Notes under the pieces: model-generated
Seen by the model: the letters and a program-made list of their open reading frames with translations, nothing else
What the model was told of the DNA's origin: nothing
The model's database searches: none
Assembly (NCBI GenBank): GCA_002901265.1
Contig: PPHI01000085.1
Coordinates: forward strand, 20,786 to 84,785
DNA: 64,000 nt
Reading direction: 5' to 3'
From: Rhodopirellula baltica
GTDB lineage: Bacteria > Planctomycetota > Planctomycetia > Pirellulales > Pirellulaceae
Position numbers and translations under genes: made by a program
Part shown: piece after piece, positions 8,373 through 16,041 of the stretch
How the letters are laid out: every line of letters starts with the position of its first letter
Position numbering within the stretch: position 1 is the stretch's first letter

Positions 8373-10192
8373 GTCGCAAACGGCTTTCGAGCCTTGGCGA
8401 CGCTAAAAATTCCCCAGCGATCGATTAATAATCGTTCGCGTTTTAGACCTGCCTCTCGCACCAACGCGTCCATCTCCGCTTGGCTGCGGCAACGCATCAC
8501 CCACGGATCACCGTCTCGGTTCGGGAGAACCTTGGCAATCATTTCTTGTTGTGGGTGCCATGGTTGATCGGTGTAGATCAGCCAGCCGCCATCACACAGA
8601 ACGCTCGCAATTCCGGCAAGCGATTGCGTGATCGGTTGATTGTCGGGGAATAGTTCGTAGAGTCCCGAAACGATGACGATGTGCGCCGGTTTGTCTCCGG
8701 CAGCATTGCGAATGGAGCCCGGGTCAAACGCGTCGCTCTGTTTGAATTCGACCCGGTCGGTGATTCCAAGTGATTCGGCAAGCTGTTGGCCTTCCGACAA
8801 GCCGCCGGGATCACGGTCACACAAGGTCGCGTGGATGGGGGTGTCCGGATGTCGAAGGATCGTTTCTTGGAGGTATCGCCCGGGACCTGCCGCGATGTCC
8901 AACACTCGAACTTCGCCAAATTCCTTGGCGGCTTCGGCAATCGTTTGATCGAGCAATTGTTCCATGTGAACTTTGCGTTGGCGAATCCCTTTCCAGCCGA
9001 CGGCGTCAAGGTAACCGCGATCGATGAGACGTCCGAGTGGTGACGTCCCTTCGGCCTTGTTGCGATAAACGTGGTCGAGCGATTGCCCGCTGTCGAAGCC
9101 GCTTTTCCAACCGATGCGAACACCGCGGCTCAGTCTGCCGCCGGTGTTGAGTGCGAGACGCTGCGTGGCGTACCAAGCGGACTTGATTGGCGAGTTTGGT
9201 CGAAGCAATCGATGGTACTTCTGTTCCGAAACGAAGGCCAACTGGTTGCTGCTCGGCCGAGTATTCGCGCCAACGAATTGCTGGTTGAGGAATGCAGCTG
9301 TCTGGTGAATGACGGTGGCACGGTCGCGTTCCCAAAACGTGCTGTGATAAAAACCTTGAAGCTTGACGAGTTTTTTGTTGGGTGATGAGAGACCGGCGAA
9401 GAAACGTTTTTGTGCGTCTTTGCGGACCACGAAGTCGCGGTCGGAGACGAACATCAGTGTTGGCGTCGAAATCGCGGCGGCGTCATCCATCAAACGTGTC
9501 GAGGTATCGTGCAAGTCCAGCAAGACATTGACCGCGATACGGGGAGAAATCAGCGGGTCGTTTGCGTAGGCGTCGGCTTGATTTTGATCATGGGTCAGCA
9601 TGCCCGGTTTGACGTAGCTGCTGATAAAGCTCTTCGGGCGAAATTTGTTTAGCAAACGCAGTCCGGGGATGGCGAACGGAACATAGAGTTTGATTCGCAA
9701 AGCGGGCGTTGCGAGCACCATCGCTCGAACCGGTGGGGCATAGTCATGAATCCAGGCTGCGGCCAATACCGCGCCGACGCTTTGCCCGACAACTCCCATT
9801 TCATCGATCGAGAGCTGGAACTGATGTTCGATGTGCGAAGCAAACTCGTCCGCATCTTGAACCATGCGAGAGAAACTTTCTGCGGCGCCACGCGGTCCCG
9901 ACGTTTTACCATGTCCACGGGCATCCCAAGCAAAGAACCAACAGTCATCCATTTCGCTAGTGTCAACAAATTCTTGCCAACGGTCGGAGTGCTCGTGTCC
10001 GCGATGGAATAGCAAGACCGAACGCTGGCTTTCGTTCGTCGGTTTCCAATACCGATAGAAAATGATTTGTCCGTCACTGGCAACAAACGACGCTTCGATC
10101 GACTGGCGAGGTTGTTCACTCGATTGCGAGGCATCAGCCACTTGAGCAGGACATTGGGCATCGAGTTGTGATGGAAGTGTCATTGTTGCCAC
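8369..10192 (-). CDS. Bifunctional alpha/beta hydrolase / SAM-dependent methyltransferase (YnbC-like)
   Basis: This 607-residue fusion has an N-terminal alpha/beta hydrolase domain (about 40-310) with nucleophile GQSVG (S138), acid in SDRDFVV (about D251-253) and His in YHSTF (H283). The C-terminal class I methyltransferase domain (about 390-600) carries SAM motif I LDIAAGPGRY (431-440). The architecture, the HRGHEHS and DARGHGK blocks and the neighbours match E. coli YnbC as I recall it. The hydrolase half resembles monoacylglycerol-lipase-like enzymes, so an acyl-lipid substrate is inferred; the methyl acceptor is unknown. It is last in the minus-strand run ynbD-ynbA-ynbC, 3 bases after the CDP-alcohol transferase. 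Confidence 0.85.
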   Translation of the reverse strand: MATMTLPSQLDAQCPAQVADASQSSEQPRQSIEASFVASDGQIIFYRYWKPTNESQRSVLLFHRGHEHSDRWQEFVDTSEMDDCWFFAWDARGHGKTSGPRGAAESFSRMVQDADEFASHIEHQFQLSIDEMGVVGQSVGAVLAAAWIHDYAPPVRAMVLATPALRIKLYVPFAIPGLRLLNKFRPKSFISSYVKPGMLTHDQNQADAYANDPLISPRIAVNVLLDLHDTSTRLMDDAAAISTPTLMFVSDRDFVVRKDAQKRFFAGLSSPNKKLVKLQGFYHSTFWERDRATVIHQTAAFLNQQFVGANTRPSSNQLAFVSEQKYHRLLRPNSPIKSAWYATQRLALNTGGRLSRGVRIGWKSGFDSGQSLDHVYRNKAEGTSPLGRLIDRGYLDAVGWKGIRQRKVHMEQLLDQTIAEAAKEFGEVRVLDIAAGPGRYLQETILRHPDTPIHATLCDRDPGGLSEGQQLAESLGITDRVEFKQSDAFDPGSIRNAAGDKPAHIVIVSGLYELFPDNQPITQSLAGIASVLCDGGWLIYTDQPWHPQQEMIAKVLPNRDGDPWVMRCRSQAEMDALVREAGLKRERLLIDRWGIFSVAKARKPFAT

Positions 10193-10195
10193 GGT

Positions 10196-10825
10196 TTAGG
10201 CCTCTGTTGGCGTGTGAAGCGGTGTCTGGACTAAGAGAGCCTGGCGGCAGCGATTCCAAACGGAGACAGTCGATAAAAAAAGCAAAACGATGAAGTAGAT
10301 GCTTGCCCCGAGGGAATTGATCCATCCGCCCGCCACGAGAACTGAGAACAATCCGATCCAAAACGCTCGATCGCTTTTTCCCATCGGCCCGTCGTAGCGT
10401 CGTTCCGATCCGACTTGCAGCGCCGCGATACCGGCAAATTCGACAATCACAGCCGATAGGACGAACAGGACAGTCGCCGGAGCCGAAACCATTGGGACGA
10501 ATGCCAGCGGCAAGTACAGAAATGCGTCACTGATCACATCGCCTAGCTCGTTCAGGATCGCACCCAGGCGACTTTTTTGGTCAAACTCACGCGCCAGCAT
10601 GCCATCGATCGCATTGAGCCCCATTCGGAGAAGCAGCGTGAAGGGCATCATCGCTAGCGCCCACCAAGACGTCGGGTACAACGCAATCAACAAACCTTGG
10701 CAGACTGACAGAAAAACAGCGAAGAGGGTGACTTGGTTGGCCGTGACTCCACTACGGGCAAGAGTGCGGACCAGAGGTCGAAGTGTGGCTTGGAACTTGG
10801 GTTTTAGATCGTAGACGCTAGGCAT
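10196..10825 (-). CDS. CDP-alcohol phosphatidyltransferase family protein (YnbA-like)
   Basis: The 209-residue integral membrane protein carries the CDP-alcohol phosphatidyltransferase signature at residues 71-96: NAIDGMLAR, eight residues, GAILNELGD. The canonical motif is Dx2DGx2ARx8Gx3Dx3D; here the first and third Asp are Asn (N71, N92), a substitution that I recall E. coli YnbA sharing. Several hydrophobic helices flank the motif. The enzyme class transfers phosphatidyl from CDP-diacylglycerol to an alcohol; the acceptor is unknown. It overlaps the PAP2/phosphatase gene by 22 bases upstream and is followed 3 bases later by the hydrolase-methyltransferase, so all three are one operon. Confidence 0.87.
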   Translation of the reverse strand: MPSVYDLKPKFQATLRPLVRTLARSGVTANQVTLFAVFLSVCQGLLIALYPTSWWALAMMPFTLLLRMGLNAIDGMLAREFDQKSRLGAILNELGDVISDAFLYLPLAFVPMVSAPATVLFVLSAVIVEFAGIAALQVGSERRYDGPMGKSDRAFWIGLFSVLVAGGWINSLGASIYFIVLLFLSTVSVWNRCRQALLVQTPLHTPTEA

Positions 10826-12204
10826 GGTTGTTCTTGTCGCAGGGTATGTTCGTGAAGGTGTGTGGCGAAGTCCAACGTGTTCGATTCGAATCGCAGGTTT
10901 CGGATCTCGGGTCGAACGACGATCTTTGGACGCGCTCGACGAATCAATTCAAAGGCGTCCTCTGTCGATCCGCAGCGCCCTGTCATGACCAGCCAACCGG
11001 CAATCAAAGCCGCGCTGCGTGAGTAGCCCGCTTTGCAATGAACCAGCACACCGCGTTCGCGATTGGATTCGATGAACTGGGCGGCTTCGATCAGTTGCTC
11101 TGTGGTCGGTGCTGTCAGATCCAGGATGGGCAATTCCAATCGTTCGATCGTTCGGAGCTGAGGTGTTTCATCAAATGCGACGCAGACGTCAATCACCGCA
11201 CTGATCGCACGATTTACGAGTTGCGTCGCTTCGGATTGATTTGGCAGGCGTCCGATCCAGACGTTATCCAAGACATGGTCGGCCACGTTTGATTGTGTCG
11301 CGTAGTACTTCCAGGAAAGCCACTGGCCGGCAAGCACTGGCCCCAGGACGAATCGAGTTGGCCAGGAGAGGCGTCCGCCGCAGCGGCGGTAGATCGATTC
11401 ACCAAGACAAAGATAACCAAGCGAAGTGATCGCACAGGCGACGCCGGGCCAAAGCGTGAACCAGCCAAGTTTCGGATAAATGGTAATCGGGACGATAAAC
11501 AGCATCGCAGAAAACGCATAAATCCCTGCGATGCCAAAGCTAGGCGTGTGGTTGCGTCGCCATCCCAATCCGTCGAAGACGTACATGACAAAGGTCGCTA
11601 GGATGAATCCGCCTAGCACGTCAATGAAATGGTGCTGGTAAAGAAGCAACGTCGAGCACCCAATCAAGAAAAACCAGATGTTCATTGCGATGCGTGTGAG
11701 CCCGCGACAGTGTTTGCCGTAATGGACTGCCAGGACGGTCCGCAGCGCGATATGCATCGATGGGCACAGATTGAAAGGTCGATCCATCGCGGTAAACCAA
11801 GTGTAGATATCGCCAAACAGTCCCGTCGGTTGTGGTCGCTGTACGGCAAGTTCAAGTGGATAGATCAGGAAGCAAGCGGCGGCGACAAAAACGATTGCCG
11901 AAAGTCGTTTTCCCAGGACCCGCAGTTCACTTCGACTGGAACAAAAGAACGGTGCCGCAATAAAGAATGCGTCGATCGACATGTAGGGGACGATCATGAT
12001 CGGAACGAATGGGATGATCTGCTCCCACTCGTAGTACCACGTTCCAACATCTTGGCGAAAAGATGTCAGGTACGCGGCACCTCCGTAGAAGACCAAAAAC
12101 AAGGCAGAAGTGACGAGGGCGACCGCACCCGCTTCGGTCCACGAAGGGCATTGGCGATTTGCCGAGTTCACAGTGGATTCGGCGAATTGTGGGGTTTGAG
12201 ACAT
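10804..12204 (-). CDS. PAP2 / dual-specificity phosphatase fusion (YnbD-like)
   Basis: About 466 residues. The N-terminal membrane part is a PAP2 (lipid phosphate phosphatase) domain with CPSMH (147-151) and YQHHFIDVLGG (189-199). The C-terminal cytosolic part is a dual-specificity/tyrosine phosphatase domain with VHCKAGYSRSA (nucleophile C390, R396). This PAP2-DSP fusion is typical of YnbD. It probably dephosphorylates phosphatidylglycerophosphate-like or phosphoinositide-like lipids. The ATG at 12204 is chosen because the hydrophobic protein core starts soon after; the frame is open 43 codons further upstream, to 12333, with a less convincing sequence. It is the first gene of the minus-strand lipid operon and faces the CDP-diacylglycerol synthase gene across about 170 bases. 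Confidence 0.85.
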   Translation of the reverse strand: MSQTPQFAESTVNSANRQCPSWTEAGAVALVTSALFLVFYGGAAYLTSFRQDVGTWYYEWEQIIPFVPIMIVPYMSIDAFFIAAPFFCSSRSELRVLGKRLSAIVFVAAACFLIYPLELAVQRPQPTGLFGDIYTWFTAMDRPFNLCPSMHIALRTVLAVHYGKHCRGLTRIAMNIWFFLIGCSTLLLYQHHFIDVLGGFILATFVMYVFDGLGWRRNHTPSFGIAGIYAFSAMLFIVPITIYPKLGWFTLWPGVACAITSLGYLCLGESIYRRCGGRLSWPTRFVLGPVLAGQWLSWKYYATQSNVADHVLDNVWIGRLPNQSEATQLVNRAISAVIDVCVAFDETPQLRTIERLELPILDLTAPTTEQLIEAAQFIESNRERGVLVHCKAGYSRSAALIAGWLVMTGRCGSTEDAFELIRRARPKIVVRPEIRNLRFESNTLDFATHLHEHTLRQEQPCLASTI

Positions 12205-12373
12205 GCTTGGCCCAGTTGTGCGGAAGTTGTTTCCGAAACAGAGCCTTTCTTGACCGGTTTGTTCGCGTTCGTCCACGCAAGCGAAGTCTTGGCGGGCTCC
12301 TAGAAAACTCTCCCCAATAGAGGCCCGTCGCACGAGGCAACGGGATGTCGAAATCGTCTATCTTGGTAGCCCT

Positions 12374-13351
12374 ATGGAACACCTCGCCCCCGAAGTCCGT
12401 TACTCCCTACTAGGGATTGCCGTCGCCCTTGTAATTTCAACACTCGCGATCACGGGGGCCAAGTGGATGTTTGGCCGCGACCGTGATGGCGAGTTGGTCA
12501 GTCGGATCAAAACTTGGTGGGTAATCGTCGGCTTGTTTGTCGTGGCGATTTTGCCATCGAGCAGTTCTGCGGTTTGGCTGTTCGCATTCGTCAGCTTTTT
12601 GGCACTCAAAGAGTTCCTGTCGATGACGCCAACTCGCAGGGCTGACCGGCGCGTGTTGTTTTATGCCTATGCTTCGATCCCGCTCCAGTATTACTTTGCC
12701 GCGGTGAACTGGTACGGCATGTTCATCGTGTTTCTACCCGTGATCATGTTCATCGCGTTGCCCGCACGAATGATTACGATCGGCCAAACGGATGGGTTTT
12801 TAAGAGCTGCGGGAACGCTTCATTGGGGGTTGATGCTGACAGTCTTCAGCTTGTCGCACGTCGCAATTCTGTTGATGTTTGATCCGGGATCGTCAGGGCA
12901 AGCTCGGTTGCTTGGGCAGTATCCGTCCGAAATTGGCAAGCTTTATCCAGGGCCGGGACTATTGTTGTTCCTGGTTCTGATGACTGAGTTAAACGACATC
13001 TTTCAGTTTTGTTGGGGAAAGTCGATTGGCGGATCAAAGGTCGCGCCGTCGGTCAGTCCCGGCAAGACCTATGCAGGGCTGATCGGTGGTGCATTGACCA
13101 CGATTGTGGTGTCGTTGTTGTTGGCACCACGATTGACGCTGATGGATTGGAAATGCTCCGCCATCGCGGGCGTCATTATCGCGTTCGCCGGGTTCTTTGG
13201 TGATCTGTGCATGTCGTCCTTGAAACGCGACTTAAAGATCAAAGACTTTGGGGCGACACTGCCCGGGCATGGTGGGGTCTTGGATCGTGTGGATTCATTG
13301 ATCTTTACAGCTCCCCTTTTCTTTCACTTCGTTTACTACTTCTACGGTTGA
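12374..13351 (+). CDS. Phosphatidate cytidylyltransferase family protein (YnbB/CdsA-like)
   Basis: This 325-residue polytopic membrane protein makes CDP-diacylglycerol from phosphatidic acid and CTP. The family signature is present near the C-terminus: GDLCMSSLKRDLKIKDFG, then LPGHGGVLDRVDSL, with the conserved Lys-Arg-Asp-Lys-Asp and the terminal Asp. At least seven hydrophobic helices precede it. The neighbourhood (divergent from YnbD/YnbA/YnbC-like genes, followed by a PlsC-like gene) suggests the CDP-DAG feeds the CDP-alcohol transferase at 10196 rather than general metabolism, but a housekeeping cdsA role cannot be excluded from one window. The start is the first ATG after the divergent promoter region. 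Confidence 0.88.
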   Translation: MEHLAPEVRYSLLGIAVALVISTLAITGAKWMFGRDRDGELVSRIKTWWVIVGLFVVAILPSSSSAVWLFAFVSFLALKEFLSMTPTRRADRRVLFYAYASIPLQYYFAAVNWYGMFIVFLPVIMFIALPARMITIGQTDGFLRAAGTLHWGLMLTVFSLSHVAILLMFDPGSSGQARLLGQYPSEIGKLYPGPGLLLFLVLMTELNDIFQFCWGKSIGGSKVAPSVSPGKTYAGLIGGALTTIVVSLLLAPRLTLMDWKCSAIAGVIIAFAGFFGDLCMSSLKRDLKIKDFGATLPGHGGVLDRVDSLIFTAPLFFHFVYYFYG

Positions 13352-13362
13352 GTCGCAGTCCA

Positions 13363-14013
13363 ATGAATCACATGCTGCGCTGGCTGTTTTTTGCGATCGT
13401 CGTGCGTCCTTTGATGATCATCATCCTCGGTACCAACTTGAGGCACCGCGAACGGATCCCCGCACGAGGTCCCGCGATCATCGTTGCGAACCACAACAGT
13501 CACTTGGATGTGTTCGCTTTGATGCACGTACTCGGGCTTGAGCGGTTGCGTTACGTTCGTCCGGTGGCGGCAGCGGATTACTTTTTGACCAAGCCGATAC
13601 GAAGTTGGTTTGCCAGAAACATCGTCGGTATCATTCCGATCGATCGGAATCAGGTCGGACGGGATCGCGAGGGGCGACACCCACTGCAGGCGATCTCTGA
13701 TTCGCTCGACAACGAGGACATTGTGTTGTTGTTTCCGGAAGGTACGCGTGGCGAACCGGAGACGATGATGGATTTTCAAACGGGAGTGGCACACTTGGCC
13801 CGTCGTCACCCCGATGTGCCCGTGATTCCCGTCTTCATGCGCGGGCTTGGCAAGGCATTGCCCAAGGGCGAGGCAATTTTAGTCCCGTTCCTTTGTGACA
13901 TTGTGTTTGGAAGCCCGCTGGAGTCCGGTTTGCCGAAGAAGGAATTCATGGGGCGGTTGAACGAATCGATCGATGCGTTGTCCGCAGAACTTGGCGGTGG
14001 CGAGTGGGCGTAG
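13363..14013 (+). CDS. 1-acyl-sn-glycerol-3-phosphate acyltransferase-like protein (PlsC family)
   Basis: About 216 residues. The acyltransferase signature Hx4D is seen at ANHNSHLD (H44, D49) and the glycerol-phosphate-binding motif at FPEGTRGEP (124-132). An N-terminal hydrophobic helix (LFFAIVVRPLMIIILG) anchors it. Such enzymes acylate lysophosphatidic acid to phosphatidic acid, the substrate of the gene immediately upstream (11-base gap). The frame is open further upstream inside that gene, but the ATG at 13363 just after its stop fits family length. The pair therefore could run lysophosphatidate to phosphatidate to CDP-diacylglycerol. A good terminator follows at 14021-14054. Confidence 0.87.
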   Translation: MNHMLRWLFFAIVVRPLMIIILGTNLRHRERIPARGPAIIVANHNSHLDVFALMHVLGLERLRYVRPVAAADYFLTKPIRSWFARNIVGIIPIDRNQVGRDREGRHPLQAISDSLDNEDIVLLFPEGTRGEPETMMDFQTGVAHLARRHPDVPVIPVFMRGLGKALPKGEAILVPFLCDIVFGSPLESGLPKKEFMGRLNESIDALSAELGGGEWA

Positions 14014-14020
14014 GTCAACA

Positions 14021-14054
14021 AAAAAGGCACAGGGAGTTTGCCCTGTGCCTTTCG
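14021..14054. terminator. Bidirectional intrinsic terminator
   Basis: An 11-bp perfect stem (AAGGCACAGGG with CCCTGTGCCTT, six-base loop AGTTTG) is flanked by A-runs on the left and T residues on the right. It can end the lipid-gene transcript on the plus strand and the ABC-operon transcript (last gene ends at 14077) on the minus strand. Confidence 0.8.
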
Positions 14055-14076
14055 TCGTTCGCGTTGCTAAACCGAT

Positions 14077-16041
14077 CTATTCCGATTCGGACTCGCCTTC
14101 GTCTTTCGACGGCGCTTCGCTGGCGGATTCATCCTCGGATTCTGAATCGGCCTCGGTAGCCGGCTCTTCGCTTGCCGTTTGCTCCGGCTCAGTCGCAGTC
14201 GCTTCCTCGGTGGTTGCGTCGTCCGCAGTTGCGTCCTCAGCAGTTGCTTCGGTCGCGGTTTCAGCTTCCATCACTTCGGCCGCTTGATCTGCATCAGCCG
14301 TTGCCTCGACAGATTCTTCGTTGGTGGCTTCGGCGGTCGCTGGTTCTTCTTCAACCATTTCGGCGTCAGAATCTGCGGCAGCTTCTTCTTCAGCTGCTTT
14401 GAGGGCTTCGAGCTCACGAGCACGTTCCTCATCAGCCAGTTCTTGCTTCCGCTTTGCCGCCAAGTCGCCTTGCTCTTCACGGACAAGCTTGTAGGCCTCT
14501 GCGTTTTGAATCCCGCCTTCGACGTTCATCATGCGAGCGAAGGTTGCCAACGGAAAGTCATCGGGAAGGTCTTCGGAGTCGATCGCGATCATGTAGCGAC
14601 GGATGGACATGAAGAGGTCTTCGGCCGAATCATCGATCGTCAGAATCGGGTAATCGTCGAAGATCTCGGCCCAGATCTCGAAGGCTTGCTTGTACTTTTC
14701 GATTGCCAAGTAGATTTCGGCATCGGCGTTGGCTTTTTCGGCCTCGTAGATCAAGCGTCGGGCTTCGACGGTCCGTTCTTCTTGCTCGGCCATCGCCAAG
14801 CTTTCCCAGTAGATGAAGTTGATCTGACGTCGATAGCTGTCTGTCTTTTTAATTCGCTCATCGAGGTCTTTGATCTCGTCAATCAGTTGGATCGCGGTGA
14901 GTTGGGCCGCTTGTGGAAGCCGCTTCAGGACGGTTTCGCGATCGGGCTCAACCGAGGCAAGGATGGCTGGCAAAGCTGCTTTGCCGGCTTCGGTGCGTTC
15001 CTCGGGGGCTTTTTCAAGAACGTTGCGGACATCGATCGGAAGCGCGGCGATTTTCTCGTTCCGCATTTCCTCGTAGATCTCGTCGGCGATCTTACGGAAC
15101 TCGTCCATCTTCTCGCTTTTCTGCTCGTTCAAGTCAAAGATCGAACCGAGTTTGATTGAGAATCCGTCGTTGGTTGGGATACTACGACGTCCGAATTGTT
15201 CCCAGCCTTCCGAAGCCTTGGTGTAGGCGCGAACGGCACGTTCATCCAGGACGCCTTCTTTTTCGATCGCCTCGGCGTGCTTGTAGAGCCATTTGGGGCC
15301 GGTTTCGAAAAAGTTGATCGGCGACTGGCGACGAATTTTGACTCCCGCATCGACGATGTCGTAACCGTGGTTCAGCCAAAGGCGGCCGACCAGCCAGTTG
15401 TCCGGTTTTTGTTCCGGGCCTTTGGCTTCGTTGCTGTCGACGGCGATCCCTTCGTTAGCCAGTGACGCGTGCAGAACTTTGTCTTCCGAGAACAGTCGGC
15501 GGAACTGTTTCTGCTCATCGGACATGCCAATTTTTTGGCCATAGAACCAACCGGTGTACCAAATCAAGCGAGGTGCTTTGCGGTTTTGGCGTACACCACG
15601 CGTGAGGAACTCCGTTCCTTCGCGGACCATTTCGTAGCGTTGGCGATAGTCGTCGAATTCGATCGAAACGTTGTAGGCCAAGTTGTGTGCTTGGTGTTCC
15701 CACACTTTGTCATAGTGTGGTTGCAGCAGTGCAATGTTATTGAGAGACGCCTTCAAGCGGTCCCATTCGTGGGCGACACGGTACTTGTGGGCCTTTTCCC
15801 ACAGCAGCGTCGCGGCGACACCACGAAGCCCCAGCGAAGCGAGTTTCATTGTTTCACTAGCGGGGCTGATTTCGCCAAGATCACTTTCAGAGATCCCGTA
15901 TTTTTGCCGCATCAGTGCCAACTGCCCACCAGAGTCGGGCGTCCCATCGGACGGCCGACCCAGCAAGTACAACGGAACCAACGTGGCAACCAGGATGACG
16001 AGATAAATGATCTTGCGACGGAAAGCAGTCGACTGGTTCAT
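14077..16041 (-). CDS. Membrane-anchored protein with long acidic Ala/Glu tail, third gene of ABC operon
   Basis: About 654 residues. One N-terminal membrane segment (IIYLVILVATLVPLYLLG, residues 11-28) is followed by a helical, TPR-like body (WEKAHKYRVAHEWDRLKASLNNIALLQPHYDKVWEHQ in pieces) rich in charged residues. Roughly the last 110 residues are low-complexity Glu/Ala/Thr/Ser repeats (ATAEATNEESVEATADAD-like) ending ESESE. The ATG at 16041 overlaps the stop of the ABC permease as ATGA, so it is translationally coupled to the transporter; a longer reading from 16098 is unlikely. I know no characterised homologue; a periplasmic or peripheral partner of the transporter is inferred. Confidence 0.8.
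   Translation of the reverse strand: MNQSTAFRRKIIYLVILVATLVPLYLLGRPSDGTPDSGGQLALMRQKYGISESDLGEISPASETMKLASLGLRGVAATLLWEKAHKYRVAHEWDRLKASLNNIALLQPHYDKVWEHQAHNLAYNVSIEFDDYRQRYEMVREGTEFLTRGVRQNRKAPRLIWYTGWFYGQKIGMSDEQKQFRRLFSEDKVLHASLANEGIAVDSNEAKGPEQKPDNWLVGRLWLNHGYDIVDAGVKIRRQSPINFFETGPKWLYKHAEAIEKEGVLDERAVRAYTKASEGWEQFGRRSIPTNDGFSIKLGSIFDLNEQKSEKMDEFRKIADEIYEEMRNEKIAALPIDVRNVLEKAPEERTEAGKAALPAILASVEPDRETVLKRLPQAAQLTAIQLIDEIKDLDERIKKTDSYRRQINFIYWESLAMAEQEERTVEARRLIYEAEKANADAEIYLAIEKYKQAFEIWAEIFDDYPILTIDDSAEDLFMSIRRYMIAIDSEDLPDDFPLATFARMMNVEGGIQNAEAYKLVREEQGDLAAKRKQELADEERARELEALKAAEEEAAADSDAEMVEEEPATAEATNEESVEATADADQAAEVMEAETATEATAEDATADDATTEEATATEPEQTASEEPATEADSESEDESASEAPSKDEGESESE

Noticed and set aside
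14179..15159. A long open frame on the plus strand opposite the acidic-tail gene
   Set aside because: It is the complement of a Glu/Ala-rich coding region, which avoids stops by composition; its product is Phe/Val/Gly-rich with no domain.
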